NCBI GenBank assembly: GCA_026261815.1
Contig: JAMPIT010000894.1
Span: 50,999,147 to 51,063,146, forward strand
Reading direction: 5' to 3'
Source: Monarcha castaneiventris obscurior
Taxonomy: Eukaryota > Chordata > Aves > Passeriformes > Monarchidae
DNA length: 64,000 bases
A model generated the notes under the pieces. That model made no database searches. It worked only from the letters and a program-made list of their open reading frames with translations, and was not told the origin of the DNA. Below, piece after piece: positions 1 through 13,664 of the stretch (positions are counted from its first letter, which is position 1; each line of letters begins with the position of its first letter). The position numbers and the translations under genes were made by a program.

Positions 1-3000
1 TTCAGGAGGTATTCACTGAAAACCTGAAGAAGAATTCATTTCAGATAAGCTCACGCTGCTTTTGTGTTCCCTCCCCTTAATCATTAGAGTGGTTTTCCCT
101 AATTTAAATGGGACATCACAGGAAAATGTTAAGAGCCTTGAATGCTTGTGTACCTGCATGTCACCGTACATGAAAGGGAACTTAAGGGAGGAAAAAATCC
201 TTGCTAATAACCCAACACAGAGGTAAATTGAAAGAATCATGCCAAGATCTGACTTCACAGCAGTAAGACAATGCATCTCATCATTTAATGAGAACAAAAT
301 GAGAGAATATTGAACTCTTGACCCAACTAATGTTTTGAAGTGTAGGAAAACTTGGGAGAGATGTCTGAGGCAAGAAATACACGGGCCACAGGTGGTAGAG
401 TTTCATATTAGTCTCCATTTTCATTCTTAAAATCACATACCAATTCTTCCTGCTACTGCTTTCTGCTTGTGAAAGATTGTTTTATGCAGAGTAACTTAGG
501 CTTTTTTCAATACAAGTGTGACAGCTACAATAGTCAATGAGAAGCAATGTGGGCAGCACAAAGCAATGCAGAGTGAAAATAGTTGCAACCTGGTCCAGCA
601 TCCTTTCAGACACCACCAGAGAGGTAGGGAGGATGGCTGAGCAGCAGCATCAGTTTTATGAGAATATTTGAATCTGTGTCCTGTTGCTGTCATAGAGTAC
701 ATCATACATCAGCCTCACGTGAATATGGAATATACAAAACAGCAGGTCCAAGCTCACCAATCACTTCTGGTGATACAGACTCTACGTTTAAGAAACTGAT
801 CACTTGTGATTATTTTTAATTGATATTAATTTGACCATGATCTGGTATCCCTTGCTAAAGAACATACCACAGACAGAAAACAAGTGAGCATATGACTGAA
901 AATTTGCAGAATTGTTTTCATAATATTAACACTGCCTCAAAATATCACACTTCTACAATTAATCAACTCAGAAATAAATCATTTTTCTTAATTGAAATGG
1001 CAAATTCTGTTCTAATTTCAAACAACTGCTGCTCAACAGTCAAGAAAGAGGAAGGACACAAAACATGAACAAACAACTTGCTTTCCAACATTGCCACAGC
1101 CTGAAATTCTACCAACTTATTTGCTCAGTTAGAAATTTGGAATGATCCCCTCATGACTTTGAATGGTACAACCTCAGTGGAACATCAAGGGTCCATCGGG
1201 TTTACACTGTGGCAGAAATTATGATACTGAACCTACAAGATGTACACATTACTTAGCTAAAGTATAACGTTAAGCAGAGTATGTAAATCTCTGCTGACTC
1301 AAAAGCCAGCATACTGCATTCCTTGGCATTCCCAGTGTTCCACAGGGACTACAGAATTAGATTTTCTCATCAGCAACTGCTGTCAGTTGTTTTCAGCAAT
1401 ACACAGAGTATGCAGCAATGAAAGAAGAGAATTCTGCTTTTCTTTAGGTTATTGCATTGATAAAATTGTCTGCTCAAGGACTGGATTATGATAAAGGCAA
1501 AGAAAGAACTTAAAAATTCTGATTACAGAGTAAGTTTGTATGGCTTGTAGTCACTCTGCTGCCTAACTTTATAGGAGGGTTAGCTGTTATCTACATAACA
1601 GACACTGTGCTATTGCAGTGAGATGCCACCCAGAATCCAAGACCCCCTTGGTGTTTCCAGCCAGCACTTCCAACTCCAGCATTGTTCCATGTGATGAACA
1701 CACTGTAAATGCTCAGTTATCTGCCCCCAGTCCCATAAAATACTTAAGCAAGAGTTTAGACCACCACAGAAATATTATATCTCATAAGCTAAGCATTTAT
1801 TTATGCCCAGAGCTGGACCTTCAGCTGAACCTTGAAAGATAAGTAATTTCAGTGTTCTCACACAGCACTGCTGAGTTGACATTCTCAGCCATCCCAGATC
1901 ACCTTTTTTTTTTCTTATTGGTACATCCCTGAAGAGAACTTCATTTAATTACAGAAGGAGGAACTGGCACAATTTAAAGATTTCCTGATACAATTTAAAG
2001 TCTTACATGTTGGTTTTGGTTTTCTGTTGTTTTGGTTTTTTGAGGCGGATATTTTGCACTTAGACATATTAGTTAAACTTACGAGGTAAATCAGAGTATA
2101 AACCACAATTTTCTTAAAATATTACTCAAAACCTGAAAATACATTTTATTTTAAAAAATATGGATATAAATGATTGGGGTTTTTAATTACTTTGAGCTCA
2201 GTTTTCCCCCATGAAGTCAATTTTGCTATTATCAGGTTTACTGTTAACTTCAGGAACAGCAAGAACATGCTCCTTTATGTATAAGTGATACCTAGGAGGT
2301 TTGCCGTCACAGGATCACACACAAAAATAGTTGTAGAACACATTAAATAATGCAGTAGTAACACTATCATATATTGATTTGGGCTAAAGAATTTTTTTTT
2401 GGGGGAAAAAAAAGACTTTCTTAAAAGATGCAATTAAACTAGAAAAACAGTATAATATGTGTTCTAAAATTATATACTTTGCCATTCAATTTTCTAAATG
2501 TAAGCCCAAATGCTTTGTCTTCGGGCTTAATTTTAGCTCCATTCTACTGCAGGTAAGTTTTCTGCAAATTCTAGCCTGAGGGTATACTTTTTTTTTCCTT
2601 TGTGTTTAATGCTGTTTGAAGCTGCCTGAGTGGAACTTGTGAAATTTCCAGCATCACAAGAGGGGTTTGTGTTTTCCATTTAACCCCTGAGTTCTAACTT
2701 CTGTTCACAAATTGTCTGAGCAATATGCTACATGCAGCACTTTCCACATGCTGATACAGATGCTGGGCTCCATTCACATGAAAGCAGAACATGTTTATTT
2801 AAATATTGACTCCACTTAGGCATCAATATTTTTGCTATAAAAGCTGCAGCTGAATGTTGTGGAAAGTGAGGAGGATCTAGATAAAACTCACAGTACTTTT
2901 TTCAGTAAGAACCTAAGTTCAATGTGAGTAAGAAAACAGATCAACAAAGAACACACCAACAATCATAGGAAGGAAAGATTTAAATTACATGGGTAGTTAT

Positions 3001-6000
3001 CTGGCAAAGAGTAGAGTGGTTTATTTTTATAGACAAAGTAAAAGCCTTATATAAACAGAAGAGGAACTGAATGTACTAGCTTTAAGGCTTTATTCAAAGA
3101 ACTTACACCTGAAGTTAATATATTTTTAGAACTGATAAAACAAATGTAATTTAGAGTGCTCAGTGTGCTAAATCTACTTGGCATGCTCTACAGCTTCCTC
3201 TTTGCTGCTGTAAGATTCGCTGCCTATAGCTTTTGGCAGTCCCAACAGAGCCAGCTCTTTCCACTAACAAAATACAAAATGCAAAATTAATAAAAGGACC
3301 CTTTGAAACTGACAAAAGTGCCTCAGGCAAACTATCTGCCCAGCAGCTGGTTAAAATTTAATCAGTTATTTTTTTCCAGTCCTGTATATCTTTTGTATGG
3401 AGCTCCCCAGACCGAGTGTGGTCAAAGTTTGTTGAAAAGGAAGAATAGAGAAGTCTCTCAATAAATTAGCAGCAAAGCTAGTTAATTTCGGTTTTTATTG
3501 ACAAATTGAGCTAAATATTTTCGTTTCCCCAAAAGCGTCTAAGACATCTATTGACAGATTTTATCTAAATATACGAAAATTATTGCAGAAAGCCTAATTT
3601 GGATTGTGGTGAAACTGCAATGCTTTTTACCATGTATTATTGCTTTAAATCTTAAAATAATTTTTGTGGAGGTGGGTTTTAGCAGTCACGCTGATTTTAA
3701 GCATTAACACTGTCTTTTACAGATGAGGAATATAGATTCACTGAGTAGTCAGATGCAAAATATAGGGTTGCTCTTCAGTTCATTTAGTTTTCATGCTTAA
3801 AGACTGTTTCCAAGCATTTAAGTGAAAAGGAGGCATTTTCATGAACCACAGAGTACTTTAAGAGTGGACTTGCATATGTAGATCAGGTTCCTTTCTAGTA
3901 TCAGTCTCATCTTTGAAATCTGAGGTTAGACCTTCAAAAGTAACTACATGCAAAAAGTGTTTTGCATAGTTTAGGTAAACTTTAATTCCAGGGATATATT
4001 TCCACGCACTAGACTGAGCATATAAAAATTTACCTCTGATTGAATGTAACTTTCAGCTGCAAAAATTGTAGCAGATGGCATTTTTTAAGAACTCCCAATA
4101 AGCTCACACACTCTATTAGCATATGCTTTATCATAACACCCAGGAACTGTAGGCTTGGAAAAGGACTCCACTGCATTTCATTTATTATGGTCACACCATC
4201 AGAGGTGGAAGCTTCCCCAGAATGCTTGAAGTAGAGACAGAAAAGCTGTTCCAGGAAGCAAATGAGTGAGCATGAGAAGCATGAGGATATTTATTGAATG
4301 TATTTACTTACCAGCAAAAGGATTCACTTTAAAGATTAACTTTGGCCATGAGAGATGTTCTTTTTTCTAAATTCAGTACCATTAACACACATAACAAACT
4401 AGGTGTAAGACAAAAGCTAAATCTTTTTTATTTAATACATTTTTGCTTGAATTAAAATTAAGTCTACCCAAAACATGGATTTCATGGTAATTTTGCTTTG
4501 GTATACTACCTGCTGGCAAAGCATGCATGGACTTTTATTAACAATTCCTGGTATCATGGTGGTGTCAAGTCATATTCACAGAGCAGAGTAAGCAAATTTA
4601 TTGTGATTTATAATGCCAGTGTAAAATTGATTCCATGAAACCTAATATCCAACAACCTCTCTGTGTCTGTGTGGTGACATCCCTCTGCATCCCTGCTGGC
4701 CTCCCTTTATTCACAGGTGCCCACATCTAAGTACAAAGTACAGTCCAATGATTTTCTGCTGCCAGGATCAGTCACTTCTGTCTAATGGGTTGTATGCACT
4801 TGCATTCTGCAATGCCTTATTTTTCCCAAATTTTCATTCGCAGAAATGAAAATGTATAAGAACACACAAGTCTTTCAAAATAGCTGAACAGCTTGGTGTT
4901 CGGTATATAACTGGTACAGGCAGCTCCCCTATTAAAGTCCCCTCGCTAGTACATGTTTATCCTAATGTTCTTGCAGTGGTAACTAATGAGTTGCTGCAGT
5001 AACATTGTGCTATGTAAGACACTGCCTCAGGCTCTGCAACAAGCCCAGAAGGCCCAAGGCAGGCCCCAACTACACCGACACATAAACAGATTCAGCTGCA
5101 GGTGGAAATGCTTTCAAGCTATTTACCTTGAGCAGATCATATGTCTTTCCCTAAATAAGCAAGATAATATGGCCAATAAAACCTCCAAGCAGAGCCTACT
5201 TACAGGCAAGGATTTTGACAAATGATTTTCTTCGTAATCTTAATGTCTATTCTTTATTGATATGGCTCTCTACTTACTTTTAATAAAACCAAATGTCATT
5301 AATTGCAAATTGCAAAGTTCTCTCTTCATTCTTTAAATCTAACAATGTAAAAATAAGGATATGAATGCTAAAGCATTGTAAGAATAGTTATATACATCTG
5401 TGTTTAACTGACAGAAATAAAACAAAACTGCAAACTCTACATTTTAGTTCAACATTCACTGGGAGAAATAAATTCCTTTTATCACAACAATTCAGTTATG
5501 TTTATCCATCCTGGTACACTCTGTGGGTTTTTTTATACTCTGACTTTACTCACTCTTCCATTACTATCCTATTATTAATTAAAATAAAAATGGTGTTGCT
5601 TTACCAGCCAGCATCCACCTCTGTAATCTATAACTTCTAATGCTCATGAAGGCTTGATGATATCTAAGTGAGGAGGAACTCTGGGTCTTCTGTGCTGCTA
5701 CAAATGGATGACCAGAATTCCATACCCTGTTTGTGCTTAGCTCAGGAAATTGTGCTAGCAGCTCTGCTGTGAACACCCACCTCCACCTCTGCTTAGCAGT
5801 CACAGCACTGCTATTTTATGTATCCTACAGACTGAGAGGATGCTTACAGCAAATTTTCCTTGTAGCTTCTGTAGTTCAGCCAGGTGTATTATGGAACAAT
5901 CACAACCAAAAACTGCATAAGAAAGAAACGACACCTTTTAGGTAAACATGAGATAAGTTGGCATGTATACACAAGGCTACTTTAGGATAAAATCCATCCT

Positions 6001-7627
6001 TTCATATCTCATGAAATCCACAGCCTAAAAGTGATCTCATCGGCATACAGAAAGAACAGCTGGATAAATTAGTCTTAGGAGACAGCAAAAGGGACATCCT
6101 CCTTACAGATCAGCATTTGTAAAATTCGTGTGACATGCAAAGTGTCCTGGTTCAAATGCCTTTGCAGGTTCTGAGGACACTTGTCTGGACAGCCATTAGG
6201 AGATGAAAGAAATAAGTTTGTTTCCCTCTCTGTAAAATTATATGAAGTATAACAAGTTATAAAGCAGTGAATGGGAGAATTCCCAACTAGAAAATCCTTT
6301 TTCAGATTAACTGCTAGCACGAGATCTTGCACAGGGAGTGCTCTTGAGATAAAAGGGAAGAAGCATCATGCTCCTCTCACATTTGCTCTGTGCAAGCCCC
6401 AGGTCTGTATGAGCCTTGAATAAATCCTTACCTTAATTGGACCCCTCAGGAAAGACAGGTGGAGGATCACTTTACTGTGAATTGTAATAGGATCTGTGAA
6501 AAGATCTATAAGAGATGTTGGCAGTCTTTATGTGTTCTTGATGGCCCACAGAGACCCAGCTAACTATTGCAGTTCAGCACTCTATACACTTCTACCAAAG
6601 AATGGCTGACCTGCCAAATTGTCTTCCCTACTGCACTCAGGCTGTCCAGAGTGGATTCCTTCTTTTTATATATATTACTAATATTTAGGACATGCCTAAG
6701 GGTATTGTAACTTTGCTTGAAAAAACAAACCCTTTACAAACCTAGCTATCTGTTCAGAAATCTCAGGAGTTTGATCAGTTTTTGCATCACCTAAGACCAG
6801 ACATGCCAGGGAGAGGAACTACCTTTGTTGTGTTTCCAAGGACCTATACTCCAATTTCAACACTTCAGTAAAATGCATCTGTCATGTGATCTCTTCTGTA
6901 CTTACTACAGAAAATGCCTTCCTTGGTTCTTGTAGGATATGAGCAGGGCTGCTGAAACGAGCTGCAGTGAAAAGACCACAGCTTCCTCTCCATGAGTAAC
7001 ATGAACCTAAACTTGTATGAGTAATTCTAGCTAGTAAGATGAAGACAATGAAGAAGACATCAGATATTCTGCTCAGAAGTAGCAAACCACATTCACCCTC
7101 TAAAAAGTCATTTCCCTTCTCTTTCTTTTACATTCTGAGGACTGGGAAGGGACTTTGTGCATTTTATGAGAATCTAAACAGGAATTCACTTCTGATTATT
7201 ATCGAAGAATTGTCACTGACTCTTACAAAACATGTGGGAAACCTTCCAAAGTAACCAAGCCTCAATAATTATTTGGCACACGTTGATATCACCCTTTAAA
7301 CTAATTAAAAGTACCTATATGAAAGCTGAAGTGAATAGACATATAGACAAACAGCATTAAGTACTTATATACCTAATAATACATAGTACTTACATACTTA
7401 ATATAAGAGTAACTCAGCCATTTATCAAGACAGTAAAAAAGTCCAGTTTTACCCACTATCCATTTTATTCTTTATCCAAGGTCATCAAGGCTGAAAGGTA
7501 AAAAACATTCACCTAAGAGCTGAACAGACTGATGCCATGATGATTTTTTGCCTTTTCTTTTATACCCCTGTTATGCCTTTTTACAACTTCTGTGTTCTTA
7601 GTGCTTTTTTGCCTGCATTCTTGGACT
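1..7627. other. AT-rich non-coding stretch
   Basis: I see no gene, RNA gene or recognisable transposon here. Open frames on either strand are all under 100 codons and their translations resemble no protein family I know. The sequence is AT-rich and CpG-poor, with scattered short homopolymers. It could be intergenic or intronic; nothing in it decides which. A consensus-like minus-strand splice donor (CTG then GTAAGT) near 4310 was considered but has no convincing exon attached. Confidence 0.6.
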
Positions 7628-7990
7628 TGTTTGTTAAGCTAGGAGACAAAACATTTTAGAGGTTTTGTAGTTAGGGAGCAACATGCCCCAGACCCCAAGC
7701 TCCTCTCCAGAACACATTTTGTCAACTAAGATAGAACCAGCCAGGGGAAAGTTCCTTGGGGAGGGGGGCTCATTCAAGCCTCTCATTGGGGAATTTATGA
7801 TAGATATGCTAATTAGTAAAACCTATAATGATATACCAGATTTTTAGTGGGGGAATTGTGGTGTACATCGAGGTGCATTTGACCTGGATGTTGTGCACCT
7901 AAGGATCCTTAAAATAAATACCAAGGTAAAATCCCTTTTTCCCTTCTAACCATGTTTGCCTCTTGATTTTAAGACCAGGAAAAGGCATCA
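7628..7990 (+). mobile_element. Probable solo LTR of an avian endogenous retrovirus
   Basis: The segment begins TGTTTGTTAAGC and ends GGCATCA, so it has the TG...CA ends expected of an LTR. It is flanked on both sides by GACT (7624-7627 and 7991-7994), a 4-bp target-site duplication. A plus-strand polyadenylation signal AATAAA lies at 7913-7918. A perfect 7-bp inverted repeat (AGGTGCA at 7871-7877 and TGCACCT at 7894-7900) sits just upstream, followed by the palindrome AAGGATCCTT. The overall text resembles an LTR seen repeatedly in bird genomes, but I cannot name the family with certainty. No internal retroviral sequence or second LTR lies beside it, so it is best explained as a solo LTR left by recombination. 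A 4-bp match can arise by chance, so the boundaries are good but not proven. Confidence 0.72.
7913..7918 (+). promoter_or_regulatory. LTR polyadenylation signal AATAAA
   Basis: A canonical AATAAA lies in the 3' third of the probable solo LTR, 12 bases after the end of a short perfect inverted repeat. This is the usual place for the signal that ends the R region. Function today is unknown. Confidence 0.5.
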
Positions 7991-10900
7991 GACTGAGAAA
8001 AAATTATTAAAATCCTTAAAATTGTAACAATAGCCTTGTAACTGAACTATTCTGCAATATACTAGAGAGGTTTAAAACCTGGTGGCAAACCTTCTCTCAG
8101 ATCACTAGGTTTAATGGTAAGATAATTAAGATAAAGAGTGTTCTATTACCAAGTACAATTAATCTGATCTGTGATTAATTTGAGGAAGGTGAAGATTTGA
8201 GCAACAACCATGAAATATACAAAATGAGTATATTAGGAGTATATGAGATTAGGAAGATAAATGTATGATAAAGTACTTTCAGAAGAATGAAACCAAAGAC
8301 ACAATATAGGCATATTGTTCTAGAAGTAAGTTAAATATACTGGAGGATCAATTACGAGTTAGATCAAAACTGAAAGCTCAGTTCTGATCTTTTCACGTCT
8401 CTGGAGAGTGCAGTGACCATGGGCCAAGACTCAGTCTACTCTCCTGAAGTCAGTAATCTCCTACTTGTTACACATTGGTGATGGAATACCTTGAAATCAG
8501 AGGCATGATTTTCCTGTTTGCTTCTACAAGGACAGCTAACAAAAGGGCGGTAATCCTCACTTCCTTGATATCTGTTAGTTTTTATGAAAATTCATTTCTC
8601 ATTTACAGAGGGCCAGATTCCATCACCATTAACATAGAGTTGAAACTGTTTTCTCTGTAGTGCTATTAAAAGTAGTAGGGAGGTATGTAAGGGGCAGCAG
8701 TCACTCTGGATTTAAGTGACAACATGTGAAATTACAGGGAGAGAGAATTTTAGAGTCTTATTAACCATCACCATTAATTAAGGAGATACTGTAAAGATAT
8801 ATCTAAACTCAGTTCTTAATGTAAACACTTTGGTAATCCTACTGAGTCCTGTGAGCAAACCCACTACACAGAAGAAACAGCACAAGTTCCACAGTTAGAG
8901 AATCATACACCCTGTTTGCTGTCTCACTTGGGTTTCATATTGTATGTATAAATAGCTGAGACACATGTATTAATACATCAGCTAAAATTAGCAATATAGA
9001 AATTTAAATGCAGAGAGAATTTAAATAAAAATCAAAGAATATAAAATAGCCTTAATCTTTATACTGTAGCAATTTTATCCGAGCTCGTCTCGGTAGGCAT
9101 CGTGACATTGCCTAACAGTTGTGTAGAGCACAAACAGAGAACTATTGGAGCTTTTATTTTGCCAGAAACCACAGACATTTGTTTTTATTAGCATATCTGA
9201 GGTATACTAACTTTGTGCCTGTAGTGTGAAAAAGACAGGTATTTATGTAACCATCTAAAAGTATAATTATGGACAATTTGCATATCTTTCATGGTTCTTT
9301 CTTTTGTAAAAGGATGCAGCAACAGACATTGCATGAATTTCTATCCATTGCTCTGGGTTTAAATTATCAAATTGAAAGGGAACATGTGGGTCTTTCAATT
9401 ATATTCAGAGGGGGGGAAAAAAAAGAGGATCAGGGCAGTTTGGTTCTATGTATACCTTATATCCAACTAACACTTCTGAAAGAGATTCATTCACAAAGGT
9501 TCCCCATCTGTAAATTTATGTGGAGACATACTTCCCATTTTCCTGTCTAAATTCCACAGTTTTCCACTTCTGAACACATTTTCTGCTCCCTAAAGAAATT
9601 TGGTCTATCACACCTTGATTAAGCCATAAAACTGAACTACAGACAGTGGGATGTAGGGAGCACAGTGGCTTTCCTCAAACACTGACTTGTGGCCCAGTCT
9701 GTTGTGTTTGCTGGAGAGCCTATCCTAAGAAAAACCACCTGGATCTACTCTTCACATGTAGCCAAATGTCAGGATGAATAATTTTCCTTGAAAGAATAAA
9801 TTCCAAAGGCAATGTCGAGGCATTGGGAGTGACTACAGGACCTTTAGCTGTGGTACGTGTTCTACCGTGGTTTTGAGTGAGTATGATACACATGACAGTT
9901 TGGGATTAGGAAAGCAAATATTTGAAACCATAAAAGTAGAGTTTTGGAAAATGCCTGGTATTTTCAACAACAGCTCAGCAATCACTTGAGAAAAAAAATC
10001 TATATCAAAATTTAAAAAACGCATTATATCTCTAACAGACCACTGGCTGACAGTGCAAGATTAAGAATTTTAAGTGAAAATTACACTACAAAAATCTGCA
10101 TAAATACGTTAACCTATAAAATCACATTTCAAAATGAACACTTTTGGTAGAGAAATAATGGAAATTAAAAAAAATATTTATTTAGTACTAGAGCTGAATG
10201 GTAGTAATTCTCAAAATAAACATTAATGTAACTGCAAAGTATTAAGTCAGAAATTAAAGCCAATTGAAATATACTGAGAGGGGATAGTACAAGAATTTAC
10301 CACTGAAAATTGTAGATGTGTATTTCTGAAAACTGTAATTTCTCCCTTCCTTTGGATTTTTTTTTTGTTGGCTGTTGTTGCTGTTGTTATGTTGTGGTTT
10401 TTTTCTTTTTTTGTTTTATTTCAATGACTGAACCAGTATTATCCACTGGAATCTTTTGGATACCTAATGTGAGTGGCTTCCAAAGCTTTCCATGCTTTCT
10501 ACTGTGCACCTTAAATCTTCTGAGAACATTATTAGTATGTGATTTGGAGTTTTTTCTTTTATCTGCAAGATTAAAAGTTATTAGTCCAAACAGGTATTTT
10601 TGAGTTGATTAATTTCTTCATTTATCTTTCATTCTAGATGCTCAACAAAATCTAGATTTGAGATAAAGTTATAAAATGGAATGCAGTGTATGTAAATGTT
10701 AGAGGATTTGATGGACCGCTTACAGTTCTTCATTGCTAGACATTTATTTTGACCTACCTGCTTCATGTTTCTTTGCAGCATAACATATACAACTTAAAAG
10801 CGAAAAATCACCTTTTTCATTAAAAAGCTTAAGACAGTCACAAATACATTGCCCTGTGAAGGTGTTATCATGTCATAGACCAAGTTTCAGAGCCAAGAAC

Positions 10901-13182
10901 AATGCAAAATCTTCCCTGGATCTCCTTACTGTCTATCAAATAATGAGTAGGGAAGACAAAGAGGCATCTCAACTTGAATTAGATATCAAATACCTGCTCT
11001 GTTATTTTTCTGATGTTTCTACTACTGAAATCCTTAACATCAGAAAAAAAAAAATGGTTTTTAAATTAGGAAACTATCTGTCAGTTTTCAGAGGAATCCT
11101 AGACCCTACGGGTGCACATACTGAGAACTGCCCTAATGAAGTGTGGCTTTTGTTTCTCTCAAAGATGATAAATTAATGAGTACAATTCAAACACATTGGT
11201 TAGAAGTTTTAAGTACACTCTATGAGAAGCTTTTAAAGAAAGAGATATTGCTGCAGTACACACAAAGATGTTCTGATCTCCTTATGCATTCTTCCATTGA
11301 TGGGATTACAGGCTGGTTCTAACACTACCATGAGATGAAAGTAGTCAATATTATCACAAGTGAATTACAAAACACATGGCTCTTCCTCCACTTAAAATTA
11401 GTGAAGCACAAGAATGGTTATCAGAAATAATCTAGCCTTCCTCCTGGCCCCCAAATCTTAGTCAGCTGCCTGTCCAAATGAGGCAGTTCCAATCTCCAGG
11501 AGCTGATCACCCGCCCACGTGAATCTAAACAAACTGATGTTTGAGTGAAAAGGTGAAAACACCATTTGAAAACTTTGTCTTCTAGTTTAGACTATCTGTG
11601 CCTCAGACATCAATGACTGAAATTCCAAAACAAATTTGGAAGCATAATCTACCTTATTAGCTTCCATTTCAAACAGCATACAGCTACAGTGCTGTGCAGA
11701 TCTGGTATATTTTGACATACAGACAAGAAAATCTGGAAATCTTAAAGCTCAAGAAAACCTTGTCTCCTTGACTAGGACCTTTTAGGACTTCAAAATGCCT
11801 ACTTTGTGGCTATTAAAAGGTTGTCCTAATTCCACCCAAATTATTAGAAATATTTGATAAGTCCTATGAAAACAACGAGTTTTTTTAAATGCAAAATCAG
11901 GAAGACATCAGTGCTGTGAAGCTTTTGATAAAAGCTTCTCTGATAGGACTGGAGCTACAATATAAGACTTTTGCCCACAGTCTAATGTTACTAAGTGTAA
12001 GGAAGAGCCTCAGCACATAAAGCGATTATATTTCACTCAACTTTTTAAAATTCAGGCACCAGTTTTACAGATAATTATACTGAGGTACAGTAAGGACAAC
12101 TGTCAAGTGTGGCAGAGAAGGATATACTAAAAGGAGAGGTCATTAGAATACTGTAGAAGTTCAACCATATGAGCTCCTTTGGAAGTCACTTCTGACATGT
12201 AACACCTGAAGATTTTGCTCTGGATTTATGACTGTAAACTGCATGATTAGTTGGTCATTTAGAGAGGCAGAGAAGACATAAAAGTGTACATCAAACTGTA
12301 CTAAGACCAAATAAGGAACAACACAGTGGATATGGCAAGCCTTCCCAAGAAAATAGGAAATGGCTATAACCTCCCATGATATGGCTGCAATATTTTAAAT
12401 GGTTTTTTTGTCCTAAAAATAAAACCTCGTCTCCCCTGATCAAAACAAGTATATGTTTTATATTGTATATACACATTTACAATATTTAAAATGTAATTAT
12501 ATTTATATTAAAGAAGGCACTTTACAAAATGTAAGCATCATTTTTAATAGATTTCAGTGATTTGTAAACCTCAGTTTCAGTATGGATACTTTCCTATGGG
12601 ATCTCTTGTTTTTCCTCTAGTCTTTGAATCTTTTAAAGCCTCTCTCATTATTTTTGTTGTCTGAAGTTGGGCAATAATGTTACTGTGATTAATTAAGCAA
12701 AAAGGCATGGAAATGGGGGTGTGGTAATCATCAGATAATAAAGCCCTCTGGGTCTCGCAATGCATGAGGTGCAGCCAGGACCCTTTATCCCCAGAGGTCT
12801 GATTATCTCCAGGAAAACTACACCTCCCTGTACTTGCTGTATGGCTATTATGAGATATCTTTACATTTTATAGATAAAGTAAATTACTTTAATCACTGAA
12901 AATTGCCAGTGTTGTGAGGTTTCAGCTGTGAGGTTCACAGAGCTTAATCTGCCCATTTCAAGTCTGAAATAACCAATAATTGTTCTAATAAAAGCATCAG
13001 TAAATCATTATTTAAATGCTGGGATCCTCCCCTCAGAGTGGCAAAGGCACCTTCTGTATGTTTGATGACATGGGGTTCTCGTTTAACCATAACCCTGGAA
13101 GTGCAAGCCATAAGGGAAATACTCTACCAGGGCTATTTAGTGTGTGTAATCAATGTTTTGTTAGAGCATCAAATTATTTTCT

Positions 13183-13664
13183 GTGATTCTGCAAAGTCCT
13201 AGGTCAGCAAACAATAACATCTGCCCAACATCTGAAAATCTCTTTGGAAAAATTCCAAATGTCTTCAATTTGTCACACTTCCAATCAAGCATTTTTCAGA
13301 AAATCTTCAGTGGCTTTTGTTCAAAGGCAAAATATATTTTCCCATTCCTAAATCATTGGAACGCACAAGAAGCATGTTTACTAATTGCAAATATGATGGG
13401 GATGTCAGTGACAACTCTATCCTGCCCTCCACATGCTCTGGAATTGTGAACACAGGGCTTTGGCAGACGCCACAGTCAATCAAAAGACGTATCATCCTTA
13501 CTGCTGCCAGCCCTGGGATCGTGATAGTCTCACATTTCCTTTCCATGGAGGAGCGCAGAAGCAGAAATTTCAGAATTGCATCCCAGCTGATGAAACAGTT
13601 GCTGACTGACAAAAATATCACCTTTCAGGAAGAGTATTTCCAAAACAAAAATTACTTACACTGA
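13183..13664. other. Non-repetitive segment open on both strands; possible conserved element
   Basis: On the plus strand a frame of 115 codons runs from 13317 to 13664; on the minus strand a frame of 104 codons covers 13307-13621. Composition is more balanced than in the flanks and includes several CpGs. Neither translation resembles a family I know and neither is framed by convincing splice sites, apart from a minus-strand donor-like CAG/GTAAGA just beyond the segment. The most likely reading is a stretch under non-coding constraint, or chance; a diverged, exapted transposon is also possible. I do not call it a gene. Confidence 0.25.

Noticed and set aside
4300..4370. Minus-strand donor-like GTAAGT with a short open segment upstream (KKEHLSWPKLIF...)
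   Set aside because: The acceptor side has a poor pyrimidine tract and the segment is short; too weak to call an exon.
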